Shown piece after piece: positions 33,803 to 44,790 of a stretch of DNA of 64,000 bases. The stretch is from Strigamia acuminata (taxonomy: Eukaryota; Arthropoda; Chilopoda; Geophilomorpha; Linotaeniidae), in NCBI GenBank assembly GCA_949358305.1, contig CASHSZ010000101.1, positions 1-64,000 of the forward strand. Direction: 5' to 3'. Position 1 is the stretch's first letter, and every line of letters begins with the position of its first letter. The position numbers and the translations under genes were made by a program. Under the pieces are notes generated by a model. It worked only from the letters and a program-made list of their open reading frames with translations, had not been told where the DNA came from and made no database searches.

Positions 33803-34359
33803 TGTAGCTGTGTGGCGCAAAAATATCGCCGAAATAGGCGATAGGAAGCGTAAAACTGAGTCAAACGCACTTCTAAGTGCGGACAAATGCGCGTGATGCG
33901 CGTACGCGAGTTTGAGCGGACTTACGATCAAATTCGCGTGCACTACACTTATAGAAACGTGTAGTGCCGAACTAAATACAATAGTTAACCAAAAATATAA
34001 CATTTATTAAGAGAAAACTTACATAATGGGTCCAGAATCACTGGACAAACACAAGGAAACACACTACCCGTGTGAGCGGCCATTTGTAATGTGCCAGAGA
34101 CATCTGGTGGCCGATATTATAAACAATAATAATGAAAAGCATAAGAACAAGATAGAGGATGCATGAAACCTAATGTATTGAGTACATTTAACCCGGTATC
34201 ACGCATTCTCCTGACAAACAAGCATGAAAACACTAAATAAACACTGAATAACCCAGGAAAATGGAAACAATTACCGATAAATGATAAAATAAACGTTTCA
34301 AAGCCATTTCACATCGAAAAATGATTTAAATAACTCAAAAGTGGTTCCAAAGTCCAACA
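33803..34359 (-). repeat. 3' LTR of copia element 2
   Basis: The 557-bp LTR has TG...CA ends and matches 39731-40287 at all positions compared. It contains several short hairpins, such as GCACTTCTAAGTGC. Confidence 0.94.
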
Positions 34360-34371
34360 ATTCCCTCCTTC
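34360..34371 (-). other. Polypurine tract of copia element 2
   Basis: In element orientation GAAGGAGGGAAT directly precedes the 3' LTR, in the same position and form as in element 1. Confidence 0.85.
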
Positions 34372-34406
34372 GATGTAAAATGTCGGTGCTAAACAATCGA
34401 AAAAAG

Positions 34407-37400
34407 TTACTTCGAGACGAAAATCCGAGATAATAAATTTCGAAGACGCTCTGAACTGAGCCACTTGGTGAAAATGTCGGATACATTTATCTCACCCGGA
34501 ATTTTGCGGAGTTCGAAACATCCGGCAATGTGCCACTCACGAAGCCAGTGAAACTTCACTCGAATATGTTTCGTTTTCGAGTTCTCGATGTCGTTGTTCG
34601 TGAACTGAATCGAGGCGAGGGCATCGGAAAATATGATCGGTTTCGATAACCGACGTAAAGGTGGAAACACTTGATAAATACTGTCGAGCCAATAGAGTTC
34701 TTTGACGATTTCGACAAGTGCCACAAATTCGGCTTCCATTGTGGAGCAAGCGACGCTGGTCTGCTTCTTGCAGCTCCAGCCAATGGGCACACTTCCGATG
34801 TAAACAATGTATCCGCCGAATGATCTCGATGTAGCAATGTCGGAGGCCCAAGAGGCGTCTGTGCAACCCCACAGTTGACTCGAATCGCATTTCGAAAGTT
34901 CGATGGCGTACTCGCTCGTGTTCGCGACGTAACGAAGGACCTGCAGCAAACACTTGATATGGCTCTCGGTGTAGCAGTTGTTGTACTGCGATAATGCGAT
35001 CACCGAGTACAAAATGTCGGGGCGAGTACGTGAAGCCAGGAACAATAAAGATCCGACGAGTGATCGATACGGAAAATCCGGAAGGTCGGTGAGCGGTCCC
35101 TTGACTAACGTGGTCCCAGGTGTGACTGGCACCTTGATGAGCGCGTCAGATGAAACATTAAACTTTTTGAGGAGTTTGTCAATGTAATTGCGTTGAGTCA
35201 TAAAGACTTTCCCGTCACGACGCTCGAACTCGACTCCCAGCAGTTTGGTGATTGGCCCCAGGTCGACGATGTCGAATTTACTCGTGATCAGCTTGAGTAT
35301 TCGATCCCTGATGTTTTCCGAAGCATAAAATAAAACAATATCGTCGACGTATACCAGCATAATGGCCGAATGTCCGTAGGCGTACACACAATTACATGCT
35401 GGAAACTTTTGAAATCCGAGTTCTGTCAATGTTTCATTAAGTTTCTGGTACCACATGCGCCCCGACTGGTGAAGACCGTAAAGCGACTTGGTCAACAACC
35501 ATACGTTGTCGGGCGAGGAACATGTGGCACCAGCGGGAATCCGCATATAAATCTCGTGGTCAAGGTCGCCGTAGAGGTAGGCACATTTCACGTCGAGGTG
35601 CGTGTCCCTCCATCCGAGGAGAATAACCAGCAGACAAAAGAAGAAACGAATTAGGACAAAATTGACTACGGGACTAAAAACTTCATCGTAGTCAACGCCC
35701 ATTGTCTGCCGAAATCCTTGGGCGACCAGTCGAGCACGATATCGGGTAATCTTTCCGGTAATGTCACTTTTGAACTTAAAAATCCATTTGCAACCGAGCA
35801 CAGTCTTGTCAGGGGGTCTCGGAACCTCCTTATAAACGTCTCGTTGCTTGAAAGTCGAAAGTTCCTCGTCGATTGCTTCGGTCCATTTCGGTGCTTCGGG
35901 CAATTTCACAGCTTCGGCGTATGTGGCCGGTTCCCGAAAACACATGTGGACACGAGGAGGCGATGGCGGAGCATATGGCATGTGGTGTTCTAAATTGCCG
36001 AAGAAGAAAACGGACTCATCATACGGTATCCGGTGTGCGAAACAATAAGCGGCGATATCTGTGTGCGACCGCAAGCGGACACCGTGCTCCGGATAATAAT
36101 AAACGTCGACTTTAATCCTCCCCGGAACCTGATCTTTCCGGAGATGCTCTTCTCTCCTCCATCCGCTGAAGGGCGAAACGCCGCCAACAAAACTCCAAGG
36201 GCAATGAAGAGCGCGTAAAGGCGCCAAATTAGGCGTACCCGGAAGTCGGACAGGCAAGGCAGCCGCTTCGTCGAGAAGGTCTTCGTCAAAATCTGAACCC
36301 TGTTCAGACATCGCTGCGGTGTCGTCAAGACCCGGGAGAGATGGGTAGGACATCGAACGCCGTAGATGAGGCAAGCGGGTGGAACGTACGGTCGGAGTAA
36401 ATTGTCCATGTCCTGCAATGGTCGTAACATTATCGGAGCCATCAGCGACGGTAACAGAGCCATCAGCGTCGGTAACAGAGCCATCAGTCGTAGCAGCTAA
36501 GCCGTCAGCAGCGGCGATGAGACCATCAGCTGTAGGAAGAAATGGTGCGAATGAAGCGAAAGACGGAGCACTCGAAGCGACGGAGGGAGCACGACTGGCA
36601 ATACCATCCTCGTCACTGCTGTCAGCAGAAGAGTCGTTATCCGAATCGTGACGTCGACGAGGCCAAGGCTGAGTTGGAAAGTTATCACGAAAAGTGACAC
36701 GTGACGGGATGTGGCCACGAGCAGGCTCCTCCATGGGTGGAGCATTGTCATCCGGATCTGGAACATAAAAGGGCGAGCGCTTAAAGTTCTGCCGTTCATC
36801 GATTTGGACGTGAACAGATTCGGTGACGGTGTTCGTAGCCGGATTCCACACTCGATACCCTCGAGTTCCCGAAGCGTAGCCAACGAGAAATCCTTCCCAC
36901 GCTCGAGGATCCAGTTTGTTGCGTCCAGGTGCGGTGAAGTGTACCCAGCACTTGGAACCAATCTTACGAAAATGTCTGACGGAAAGAGCACGCTGGCGCC
37001 ACAAAATGTATGGGATTTCGTCGTTGAGCTTCGAATGCGGACTGCGGTTTTTGATATATGTGAACGTCACGGCAAGTTCAGCCCAAAGCGTGTGCGAAAA
37101 TCCGGTTTCGGAGTTGATGGAGCGGAGATAGTCGCCCATTGTCCGGTTCAGGCGTTCGGCGACACCGTTCATCTGTGGCGATGCGGGATTGGTCCGTTGA
37201 GCAACAATACCCTTGTCGGCAAGAAAACGGTCAAAATCCCTCGAAATAAATTCTCCTCCACGGTCGGTGCGAATTGTTTTAATCCGGCAATCAGCAATAC
37301 GTTCAACGCGGGAAACAAAGTCTTTAAACGTAGCAAAAACATCAGATTTACGGGCGATCGGGAAAAGCCAGGCGTACCTGGTGGCGTCATCGATAATGGT

Positions 37401-38750
37401 GAAGGCAAAATTAGCACCGCCGATGGAAGGCAGTCTCGACGGGCCCCAGACGTCCATGTGAAGCAATTCAAGCGGTTTCGTGGTTGAAGGCGCGGAAATT
37501 GGCTTATGTGGAGCACGCGTGGACTTGGCAACACGGCACGTGTTGCAGGAAAGTTCCTGGCGAACAGCAGCTGGATCAAGCCCATAAACCTGGGAGTTAG
37601 CCGCTAAAGTCCGCATGGCCTTCGTATGCAGGTGACCCAGCCTGCCGTGCCACAATCCCGTGGCGTCTGCGACGTTGGCAACCGAAGGATTAACTGGTTT
37701 GGGAGGTAATGCTGCGTTTGACTTGGCAACGGGAGGAGGAGATGCGAGGGCATTGGAATACATCCGGATCTGTTGAGGTTGGGATCCGGGAATAGGAGCA
37801 GGACTGGTAGGGAAAAGTGAAGGGACAAGCAAGGTGTTGGAGGAGACGGGCAAGCGGAAATCGGTCATATTGTCAGCCGACTTCTTCTTAGTCTTGTTGG
37901 AAGACTTGGGCAATGCGGGAAAGTCCTCTTCCTTCGTCACTAGAGTGGTCGGTGTCGGAGTCGGAAGTGATGATGAAACAGACGAACTCGAAACATTAGT
38001 CGGAGCGGCGAATGGCGAGATGAGCCCATCCACGAAATAAAGTCCAGACTTCTGTTTCGCCCGAAGAACACTTAGTTTGATGTCCGTTTCATACGTATGC
38101 AATTCCGAGTTGTGAATGTGGATGTGATGTCCGCATTTATCAATCCGAGAAACCGAGATAAGATTGGCGCCGAAGTCAGGTGCGAATAATACGTCGCGGA
38201 GCAATACGGTGCATTCGCAGCCATCGATGAGCGACTTGACCGGAACGTCACCTTTGCCTGTGACCCTCGAACTGCCCTGGCCTAACTCGATGTTGAACGG
38301 GACAACGGAAACAAAGTTCGTAAACCACGCTTTGACGTGCGAAACGTGGTCGGTGGCCCCACAATCGACAATCCATTCGTGGGACTGGAGAAAATGTACA
38401 ACCGGAGCTTCGATCACCGGTGGAGCCGACAACAGGTAAGCGGCGTCCCTTCGGGGACGAGAAACATCACGGTTTTGACCACCGGATTGCTGCGAACTGT
38501 TATTCTGCCGTCGTTTGCTCTTACTGCGGGGTCGGCCTTGTTGAGACGCGACCGGTTGCGGTTCCTTGCCCTGTTTGCGAGGGCGGGGGCACTTATTCGC
38601 GTAGTGGCCGAAAAAGCCGCAATTAAAACAGCGAACCTGCGAAATCGGACGAGGAGGTCGGGATTGATTGCATCCACGATTGTCCATAGCAAAAGCCGAT
38701 GTTTCCTTCGTGTACCGATTCCAATTCAAGTTGGCTCTTGCTGTCTGCAT
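34407..38750 (-). CDS. gag-pol: Copia pol polyprotein with truncated gag
   Basis: This single frame has 1447 residues from the ATG at 38750 (counting below starts 32 codons upstream). The zinc knuckle C73-C76-H81-C86 is preceded by only about 40 residues, whereas element 1 has about 230 there. The capsid domain is therefore missing while the frame remains open. Protease (DCGATDH), integrase (HMDVWGP, RTDRGGEF, GVAERLNR), reverse transcriptase (LDVKCAY, with Cys in place of the Gly of element 1, and YVDD near residue 1166) and RNase H (TDASW, MEAEF, FSDALA) are all present. The linker before RT is rich in Ala/Asp repeats. Without capsid it probably cannot form particles alone. Whether element 1 could supply capsid in trans is an inference. 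Confidence 0.94.
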   Translation of the reverse strand: MQTARANLNWNRYTKETSAFAMDNRGCNQSRPPRPISQVRCFNCGFFGHYANKCPRPRKQGKEPQPVASQQGRPRSKSKRRQNNSSQQSGGQNRDVSRPRRDAAYLLSAPPVIEAPVVHFLQSHEWIVDCGATDHVSHVKAWFTNFVSVVPFNIELGQGSSRVTGKGDVPVKSLIDGCECTVLLRDVLFAPDFGANLISVSRIDKCGHHIHIHNSELHTYETDIKLSVLRAKQKSGLYFVDGLISPFAAPTNVSSSSVSSSLPTPTPTTLVTKEEDFPALPKSSNKTKKKSADNMTDFRLPVSSNTLLVPSLFPTSPAPIPGSQPQQIRMYSNALASPPPVAKSNAALPPKPVNPSVANVADATGLWHGRLGHLHTKAMRTLAANSQVYGLDPAAVRQELSCNTCRVAKSTRAPHKPISAPSTTKPLELLHMDVWGPSRLPSIGGANFAFTIIDDATRYAWLFPIARKSDVFATFKDFVSRVERIADCRIKTIRTDRGGEFISRDFDRFLADKGIVAQRTNPASPQMNGVAERLNRTMGDYLRSINSETGFSHTLWAELAVTFTYIKNRSPHSKLNDEIPYILWRQRALSVRHFRKIGSKCWVHFTAPGRNKLDPRAWEGFLVGYASGTRGYRVWNPATNTVTESVHVQIDERQNFKRSPFYVPDPDDNAPPMEEPARGHIPSRVTFRDNFPTQPWPRRRHDSDNDSSADSSDEDGIASRAPSVASSAPSFASFAPFLPTADGLIAAADGLAATTDGSVTDADGSVTVADGSDNVTTIAGHGQFTPTVRSTRLPHLRRSMSYPSLPGLDDTAAMSEQGSDFDEDLLDEAAALPVRLPGTPNLAPLRALHCPWSFVGGVSPFSGWRREEHLRKDQVPGRIKVDVYYYPEHGVRLRSHTDIAAYCFAHRIPYDESVFFFGNLEHHMPYAPPSPPRVHMCFREPATYAEAVKLPEAPKWTEAIDEELSTFKQRDVYKEVPRPPDKTVLGCKWIFKFKSDITGKITRYRARLVAQGFRQTMGVDYDEVFSPVVNFVLIRFFFCLLVILLGWRDTHLDVKCAYLYGDLDHEIYMRIPAGATCSSPDNVWLLTKSLYGLHQSGRMWYQKLNETLTELGFQKFPACNCVYAYGHSAIMLVYVDDIVLFYASENIRDRILKLITSKFDIVDLGPITKLLGVEFERRDGKVFMTQRNYIDKLLKKFNVSSDALIKVPVTPGTTLVKGPLTDLPDFPYRSLVGSLLFLASRTRPDILYSVIALSQYNNCYTESHIKCLLQVLRYVANTSEYAIELSKCDSSQLWGCTDASWASDIATSRSFGGYIVYIGSVPIGWSCKKQTSVACSTMEAEFVALVEIVKELYWLDSIYQVFPPLRRLSKPIIFSDALASIQFTNNDIENSKTKHIRVKFHWLREWHIAGCFELRKIPGEINVSDIFTKWLSSERLRNLLSRIFVSK

Positions 38751-38886
38751 TTTTCCGGAGGAAAATCGGAGATAATGGCGATAATGAGCACGCATAAACA
38801 CTCGAGGCACTAAAGACGTAATCGGAGCACTTTTCACTCGAAGCACTTCACTAAACGTTGTTAGAAGCGGAATAACCTCGACGGGG

Positions 38887-38997
38887 AGCCAATGCTAAAA
38901 TTGGCTAAGAACCTTAGACAAGTGTCCCCCTAACGTCCTTTATGACCACCTGGGGCCGCGGGAATGTTAGGTGGCGCAGGGCTCAGCCTTGTCTAAG
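38887..38997 (-). other. Structured RNA element in the copia 2 leader
   Basis: The stems on the + strand are AGCCAAT/ATTGGCT (38887-38906), CTTAGACAAG/CTTGTCTAAG (38913-38922 with 38988-38997) and CCTAAC/GTTAGG (38929-38934 with 38966-38971). Interstem distances of 7, 31 and 17 nt are the same as in element 1. It is the partner that reveals the covariation. Confidence 0.82.
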
Positions 38998-39716
38998 AAT
39001 ACAAGCACAGCTTGGACGGAATGTCCGAAGGGCTGTGCCGATACTAATCGGGACCCACTCCAAAAACTTAAAATTAACAAATAAATTCGAAATCTGAAAT
39101 AAAAAGAAGGAGAAGTTGGTGAATCTGTATGCACAGACGTCCCTGTGCACACCGCGCATAAAAAATGCGGAATTCTTCAAAAGATCGCCGACCGATTTCG
39201 AAAACCGGGAAAAACTTCCCGAAAATCGCCGATACTGTCGCACTCCGGGGTGCAGACAGCGGGTTATGCCCGTTTCTGGATGAAAACGTCGCTCAGACGT
39301 TGTCGGAACGTGACAAATGATGAAAATCGGCGAAAAAATCTGAAAATAAATGAAATTTCCGCAAAAATCGCGAAAAATCGCGAAATTCACGAAAAATTAG
39401 AGGGAAAAAAAAGAACAAGACCTTTCCTAGGTCAATTGTCGCTATCTTGCACAATAAATGCACAAAAAGCAGTGTTTTTAACTCGAAAAACACAAAAAAA
39501 CAGTGTTTTTAACTCGAAAAACACGAAAAAAGGTTGAAAAAATTCAAAAATCGACGATTACGACCGCACTCCGGGGTTGTGAACGTCAGAAAGACGTTGT
39601 TGACTGCCGGAAATCGTCGAAAATCTGAAAAAAACAAAAATTTCCGCAAAAATCGCGAAAAATCGCGAAATTCACGGAAAATTAATGGAAAAACGAGGCA
39701 CTGGTGGCTTTCCAGG

Positions 39717-39728
39717 CCTCTGCTACCA
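39717..39728 (-). other. Primer-binding site of copia 2 (initiator tRNA-Met)
   Basis: CCTCTGCTACCA on the + strand matches the last 12 nt of initiator tRNA-Met. It is two bases from the LTR. The match is shorter than in element 1. Confidence 0.85.
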
Positions 39729-39730
39729 CT

Positions 39731-40287
39731 TGTAGCTGTGTGGCGCAAAAATATCGCCGAAATAGGCGATAGGAAGCGTAAAACTGAGTCAAACGCACTT
39801 CTAAGTGCGGACAAATGCGCGTGATGCGCGTACGCGAGTTTGAGCGGACTTACGATCAAATTCGCGTGCACTACACTTATAGAAACGTGTAGTGCCGAAC
39901 TAAATACAATAGTTAACCAAAAATATAACATTTATTAAGAGAAAACTTACATAATGGGTCCAGAATCACTGGACAAACACAAGGAAACACACTACCCGTG
40001 TGAGCGGCCATTTGTAATGTGCCAGAGACATCTGGTGGCCGATATTATAAACAATAATAATGAAAAGCATAAGAACAAGATAGAGGATGCATGAAACCTA
40101 ATGTATTGAGTACATTTAACCCGGTATCACGCATTCTCCTGACAAACAAGCATGAAAACACTAAATAAACACTGAATAACCCAGGAAAATGGAAACAATT
40201 ACCGATAAATGATAAAATAAACGTTTCAAAGCCATTTCACATCGAAAAATGATTTAAATAACTCAAAAGTGGTTCCAAAGTCCAACA
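39731..40287 (-). repeat. 5' LTR of copia element 2
   Basis: This is the partner of 33803-34359, with the same 557-bp length and no differences seen. It is followed by target duplication GTTTG. Confidence 0.94.
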
Positions 40288-40685
40288 GTTTGGTCCACCC
40301 GGAATCCGCAGAATAGTCTCCCCCGAAATGCGGATTTCGCGGACGCCAATCCGCAAAAAGGATAAAAAATTTCCAATGTATAAACTTTATTTCTGTTTTC
40401 AGTTTCCTGATATGATTAAAGAAAATCCTAAATATTATTTCCAAACATTTATCAAATTCTTTTCAAAAGCAGTTGTGGAGGCGTCTACTACGAACGAGTC
40501 ATCGTGGGCGTCAAATTTGAATATTTTTAACTTTCTGCGTTTGCACGAATTCGCAGAATTCGTCCACTGGCATCGTGGCGACGCATGGTCGACATTTTGT
40601 ATTCATATGTGACGCGCACTCTATTTACTCACGTAGAACACACGAATCGCGCGCGTCAACGCGCACATGTAAATTTAGTTTCACT
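40288..40685. repeat. Resumed FB flank and truncated transposon end
   Basis: Positions 40288-40363 continue the flank broken at 33802. Positions 40364-40685 equal the truncated TIR-transposon end at 12636-12953. Confidence 0.85.
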
Positions 40686-42600
40686 GAATCGCGTACGAGT
40701 TTTTCCCTTTTTCAACGCGAAATCGTATTCGACTCGCTTTCTAGTCGAGTACGAATTTTGCCCTTCTTCAACGCGAAATCGTATTCGACTCGCTTTCTAG
40801 TCGAGTACGAATTTTGCCCTTCTTCAACGCGAAATCGTATTCGACTCGTTTTCGAGTCGAGTACGAATTTTGCCCTTCTTCAACGTGAAATCGTATTCGA
40901 CTCGTTTTCGAGTCGAATGCGAATTTTGTCCTTCTTCAACGCGAAATCGAATTCGACTCGTTTTCGAGTCGAGTACGAATTTTGCCCTTCTTCAACGCGA
41001 AATCGTATTCGACTCGTTTTCGAGTCGAATGCGAATTTTGCTTTTCTTCAACGCGAAATCGTATTCGACTCGTTTTCGAGTCGAATGCGAATTTTGCCCT
41101 TCTTCAACGCGAAATTGTATTCGACTCGTTTTCGAGTCGAGTGCGAATTTTGCCCTTCTTCAACGCGAAATCGTATTCGACTCGTTTTCGAGTCGAGTAC
41201 GAATTTTGCCCTTCTTCAACGCGAAATCGTATTCGACTCGTTTTCGAGTCGAATGCGAATTTTGCCCTTCTTCAACGCGAAATCGTATTCGACTCGCTTT
41301 CGAGTCGAATGCGAATTTTGCCCTTCTTCAACGCGAAATCGTATTCGACTCGTTTTCGAGTCGAATGCGAATTTTGCCCTTCTTCAACGCGAAATCGTAT
41401 TCGAGTCGCATCCGAATCGAATACGAGATAGTCGATGACCCGTTCCCGGACTTTGACTCGTACGACTCGTATTCGAGATGTATTCGAGATGTATTCGAAT
41501 CGTATTCGAGTCGCATTCGAGATGGTCGATGATTTCCACTCGCTCGTATACGCGTTGTATACGAGCTCGTATTTTGATCGTAATCGTAAACGAATCGTTT
41601 ACAAGTCGTATACAAGTTGTATACGACGTGTATACACCTCGTATACGAACGAAGTTTGGAAAATCCACCGGATACTTACTACGACATGAAAACACATAGT
41701 AGTCACATACGTCTTATTTGGAAATTGTGTTTTCACAAACTTCGTTCGTATACGAGGTGTATACACGTCGTATACAACTTGTATACGACTTGTAAACGAT
41801 TCGTTTACGATTACGATCAAAATACGAGCTCGTATACAACGCGTATACGAGCGAGTGGAAATCATCGACCATCTCGAATACGACTCGAATTCGATTCGTA
41901 TTCGATTCGAATACGATTCGAATTCGATTCGAATACGAATACGATCAAAATACGAACTCGTAACAACTCGAATACGAATCAAAGTCCGGGAAACAAAAAT
42001 CGACCATCTCGTATACGATTCGAAAGCGAATCGAATACGATTTCGCGTTGAAGAAGGGCAAAATTCGTACTCGACTCGAAAACGAGTCGAATACGATTTC
42101 GCGTTGAAGAAGGGCAAAATTCGCATTCGACTCGAAAACGAGTCGAATACGATTTCGCGTTGAAGAAGGGCAAAATTCGCATTCGACTCGAAAACGAGTC
42201 GAATACGATTTCGCGTTGAAGAAGGGCAAAATTCGCATTCGACTCGAAAACGAGTCGAATACGATTTCGCGTTGAAGAAGGGCAAAATTCGCATTCGACT
42301 CGAAAACGAGTCGAATACGATTTCGCGTTGAAGAAGGGCAAAATTCGTACTCGACTCGAAAACGAGTCGAATACGATTTCGCGTTGAAGAAGGACAAAAT
42401 TCGCATTCGACTCGAAAACGAGTCGAATACGATTTCGCGTTGAAGAAGGGCAAAATTCGTACTCGACTCGAAAACGAGTCGAATACGATTTCGCGTTGAA
42501 GAAGGGCAAAATTCGTACTCGACTCGAAAACGAGTCGAATACGATTTCGCGTTGAAGAAGGGCAAAATTCGTACTCGACTAGAAAGCGAGTCGAATACGA
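40686..42600. mobile_element. Foldback-like element FB-C
   Basis: This is a duplicate of FB-B: left 56-bp array about 40692-41400, one core module (spacer word at 41686), right inverted array about 42000-42595. It lacks about 60 bp present in FB-B before the CGAGTCGCATCCGAATCG junction. Confidence 0.75.
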
Positions 42601-42958
42601 GATCATTTTTTGATCTGGGTCGTGAATGCGTCCGTATGTCACGCGAACGCGTGTTGGAGTCGATTCCGAGTTCGTATTCCATCTTGAACGCGCATTGGAG
42701 ACGTAAACCAGTTTATTTTACCCACTCTCGCTCGATCCCGCTTCATCGCTCCTTGTCGCTCCTGTGAATAAAAATACATGAGAATGTGCAGAAATGAACC
42801 TTCCAATACTCACATGAAAATTGACAACCTTGACACAAAACAGTCTATTGACACTCCCAACACCACCCCGGACATTTTCCGGAAGAGTTTGGTCCACCCG
42901 GAATCCCCAGAATAGTCGCCCCCGAAATGCGGATTTCGCGGAAGCCAATCCGCGAAAA
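42601..42958 (-). repeat. FB flank with intron-like segment (copy 5 of 6)
   Basis: Near-identical to 14931-15289. Its right end at GGATAT is fused to the second gene-bearing block, marking a duplication junction. Confidence 0.75.
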
Positions 42959-43047
42959 GGATATCAACACACGAAAGAAGAAATAAAGAAAAAGAAAAAA
43001 ATAAAATAAAATAAAATAAAATAAAATAAAAAATTCGAATGATCTGT

Positions 43048-43929
43048 CTAGTCGACATTGTCATCGTCATCATCTTCACCATCGTCACTATCACCATCGT
43101 CACTATCACCATCGTCACTATCACCATCGTCACTATCAACATCGTCACCGTCGTCGTCATCATCAATTACCCTCTGAAAAGAAAGAAAAAATAAGAGAAA
43201 CAATCAAAAAAGGTGGATGCGAACCAAACATGTTTACCGGTTGGCAGACCCGTTGCTGAAACTTGTACAGCGATTCGACGGACTTGATCGAAGTCAACGC
43301 CATCAAATCGACACACTGAAAATTATCAAACAAAAATGAATGTACATGAAAGGTCGAAAAGTGGTCGCGCGCGTCATCGTGCGTTTTATTCTTACCTTGC
43401 CAGACAATTTCTTTAACACGGATTCGACCGTGTCCGCCGCAATAGACGATAAAAGAATGCCACCATCGCGCGTTTTCTCGGCGACCGGTTCGACATCATC
43501 CCGCTCCCGCTGCTCCCGTTCCCCTGATCTCGCCTCCGCCACCTCCACTTCACCCATAGCCACTTCAACTTCCGCTTCCACTCCATCCACGTCCACCTCT
43601 CTATCCTCCTCGGTTATCTCCACCTCCACTTCCATATCATACACATCTGTATCGACCCAGTCCAGGTCGCTTTCCATCTGCTTCAACTTCTTCTCCATTG
43701 ATCTCAACCGACCTATCATCTCCTTCCTGCCACGCCACCTCCAACCCATGTACTCTTCGATCCTCTCAATTCGTTTGGTTGTCCCCGTGAATCTCTTTGC
43801 TAGAGTCCACGCGATCTGCCTGGCTTTTTTCACCGCCCCCGCCACCGTCTTTTTCTCGCGCTGCGGCGGTGGCAGCAGTGGCGACGCCTCTCCTCGACAC
43901 GACTTGAAAGAGAGAAAAAAGACAAACGG

Positions 43930-43974
<45 letters not shown>

Positions 43975-44375
43975 GGATGAACAAATAAATAGATTGATGA
44001 CAAATAAAGCAAACGAACGAATCAGTACCTCGTTAACTTGCGCCGGGTCTTCCATCTCCCCATCACCCACTAAACAAGCGCGTTTAGATGGAATAGGATC
44101 CATTTTTGACGGCGTGTCGGTCAATGGCACAGCGGACGACAAATTCGATGTAGTCGTCGTTTCCTCTTCCCCATCCCCTCCAATCTCTCTGTTTTTCTCC
44201 GTAGCAACCTGTAAAAAAAGAAAAAAAAAAAAAAAAAAAAAAAAAAAAACGTGAGGAAGATGGAGGTTATATAAATGAATAAAACCTGAACAAAGGAAAA
44301 CGAATGGGACGTAAACTCAGTTTCGATCTCTGTTAACGACGGACGAAACGTCCAATGGACGTTAGTCACACGCAT
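43048..44375 (-). CDS. Five-exon gene for an acidic coiled-coil-like protein, copy 2
   Basis: Exons on the minus strand are 44286-44375, 44029-44208, 43396-43902, 43238-43315 and 43048-43173, giving 326 residues from the ATG at 44375. The splice sites and phase-0 introns equal those of the copy at 2198-3496. Exon 5 has one extra 15-bp unit, adding GDSDD to the acidic tail. One replacement is visible in the helical segment (Gln for Arg in KKLKQMESD), along with a synonymous change in the first codon of exon 2. A one-base difference in the simple repeat upstream puts an ATG at 44399 in frame here, so this copy could start eight codons earlier (MSERVSEV); copy 1 cannot. The intron 2 pyrimidine tract is about 45 nt of T on the coding strand. 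Both copies look intact. The family is not recognised. Confidence 0.8.
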
Positions 44376-44790
44376 CACCTCGCTCACTCGCTCACTCATT
44401 CACTCATTCGCTCACTCACTCACTCGGGACTGTACGTTTGACAAAAATTCGTGATAAAAATTACCCCAATTACATTAAAATCTTCTATCAATTGTGGTAC
44501 TAAGGCGTCCATGATGTCGGGTGGTTAGTTCTGCATCCAGGAGACATAGACAAGACCAATCACGACTCTGCTCATTGTTGGCCAATCAAATCGCTTCGTA
44601 CGATGGCGCCAAATTCGATTGTTGGACTGTTTCTATCGTGTTTTAGAGATTTTTGAGAGAAATCTTACGACGAGAAAACTCTTCTCTTTTTTTTCATGGA
44701 AAGACACACGGGTTAACCACCAAAAATATTTATTTATTTACGTGTGTTTTGTAGACGACGCGTCTTCTATCGCGTGACACACGCGTGTAA

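Larger units (their letters stand above)
33803..40287 (-). mobile_element. Full-length Ty1/copia retrotransposon 2, gag-deleted
   Basis: This 6485-bp minus-strand element has 557-bp LTRs with no differences seen and a GTTTG target duplication at 33798-33802 and 40288-40292. The empty site is visible at about 12550. It belongs to a different subfamily from element 1 (LTRs unrelated apart from the ends, protein clearly diverged) but shares the leader RNA element. Confidence 0.96.
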
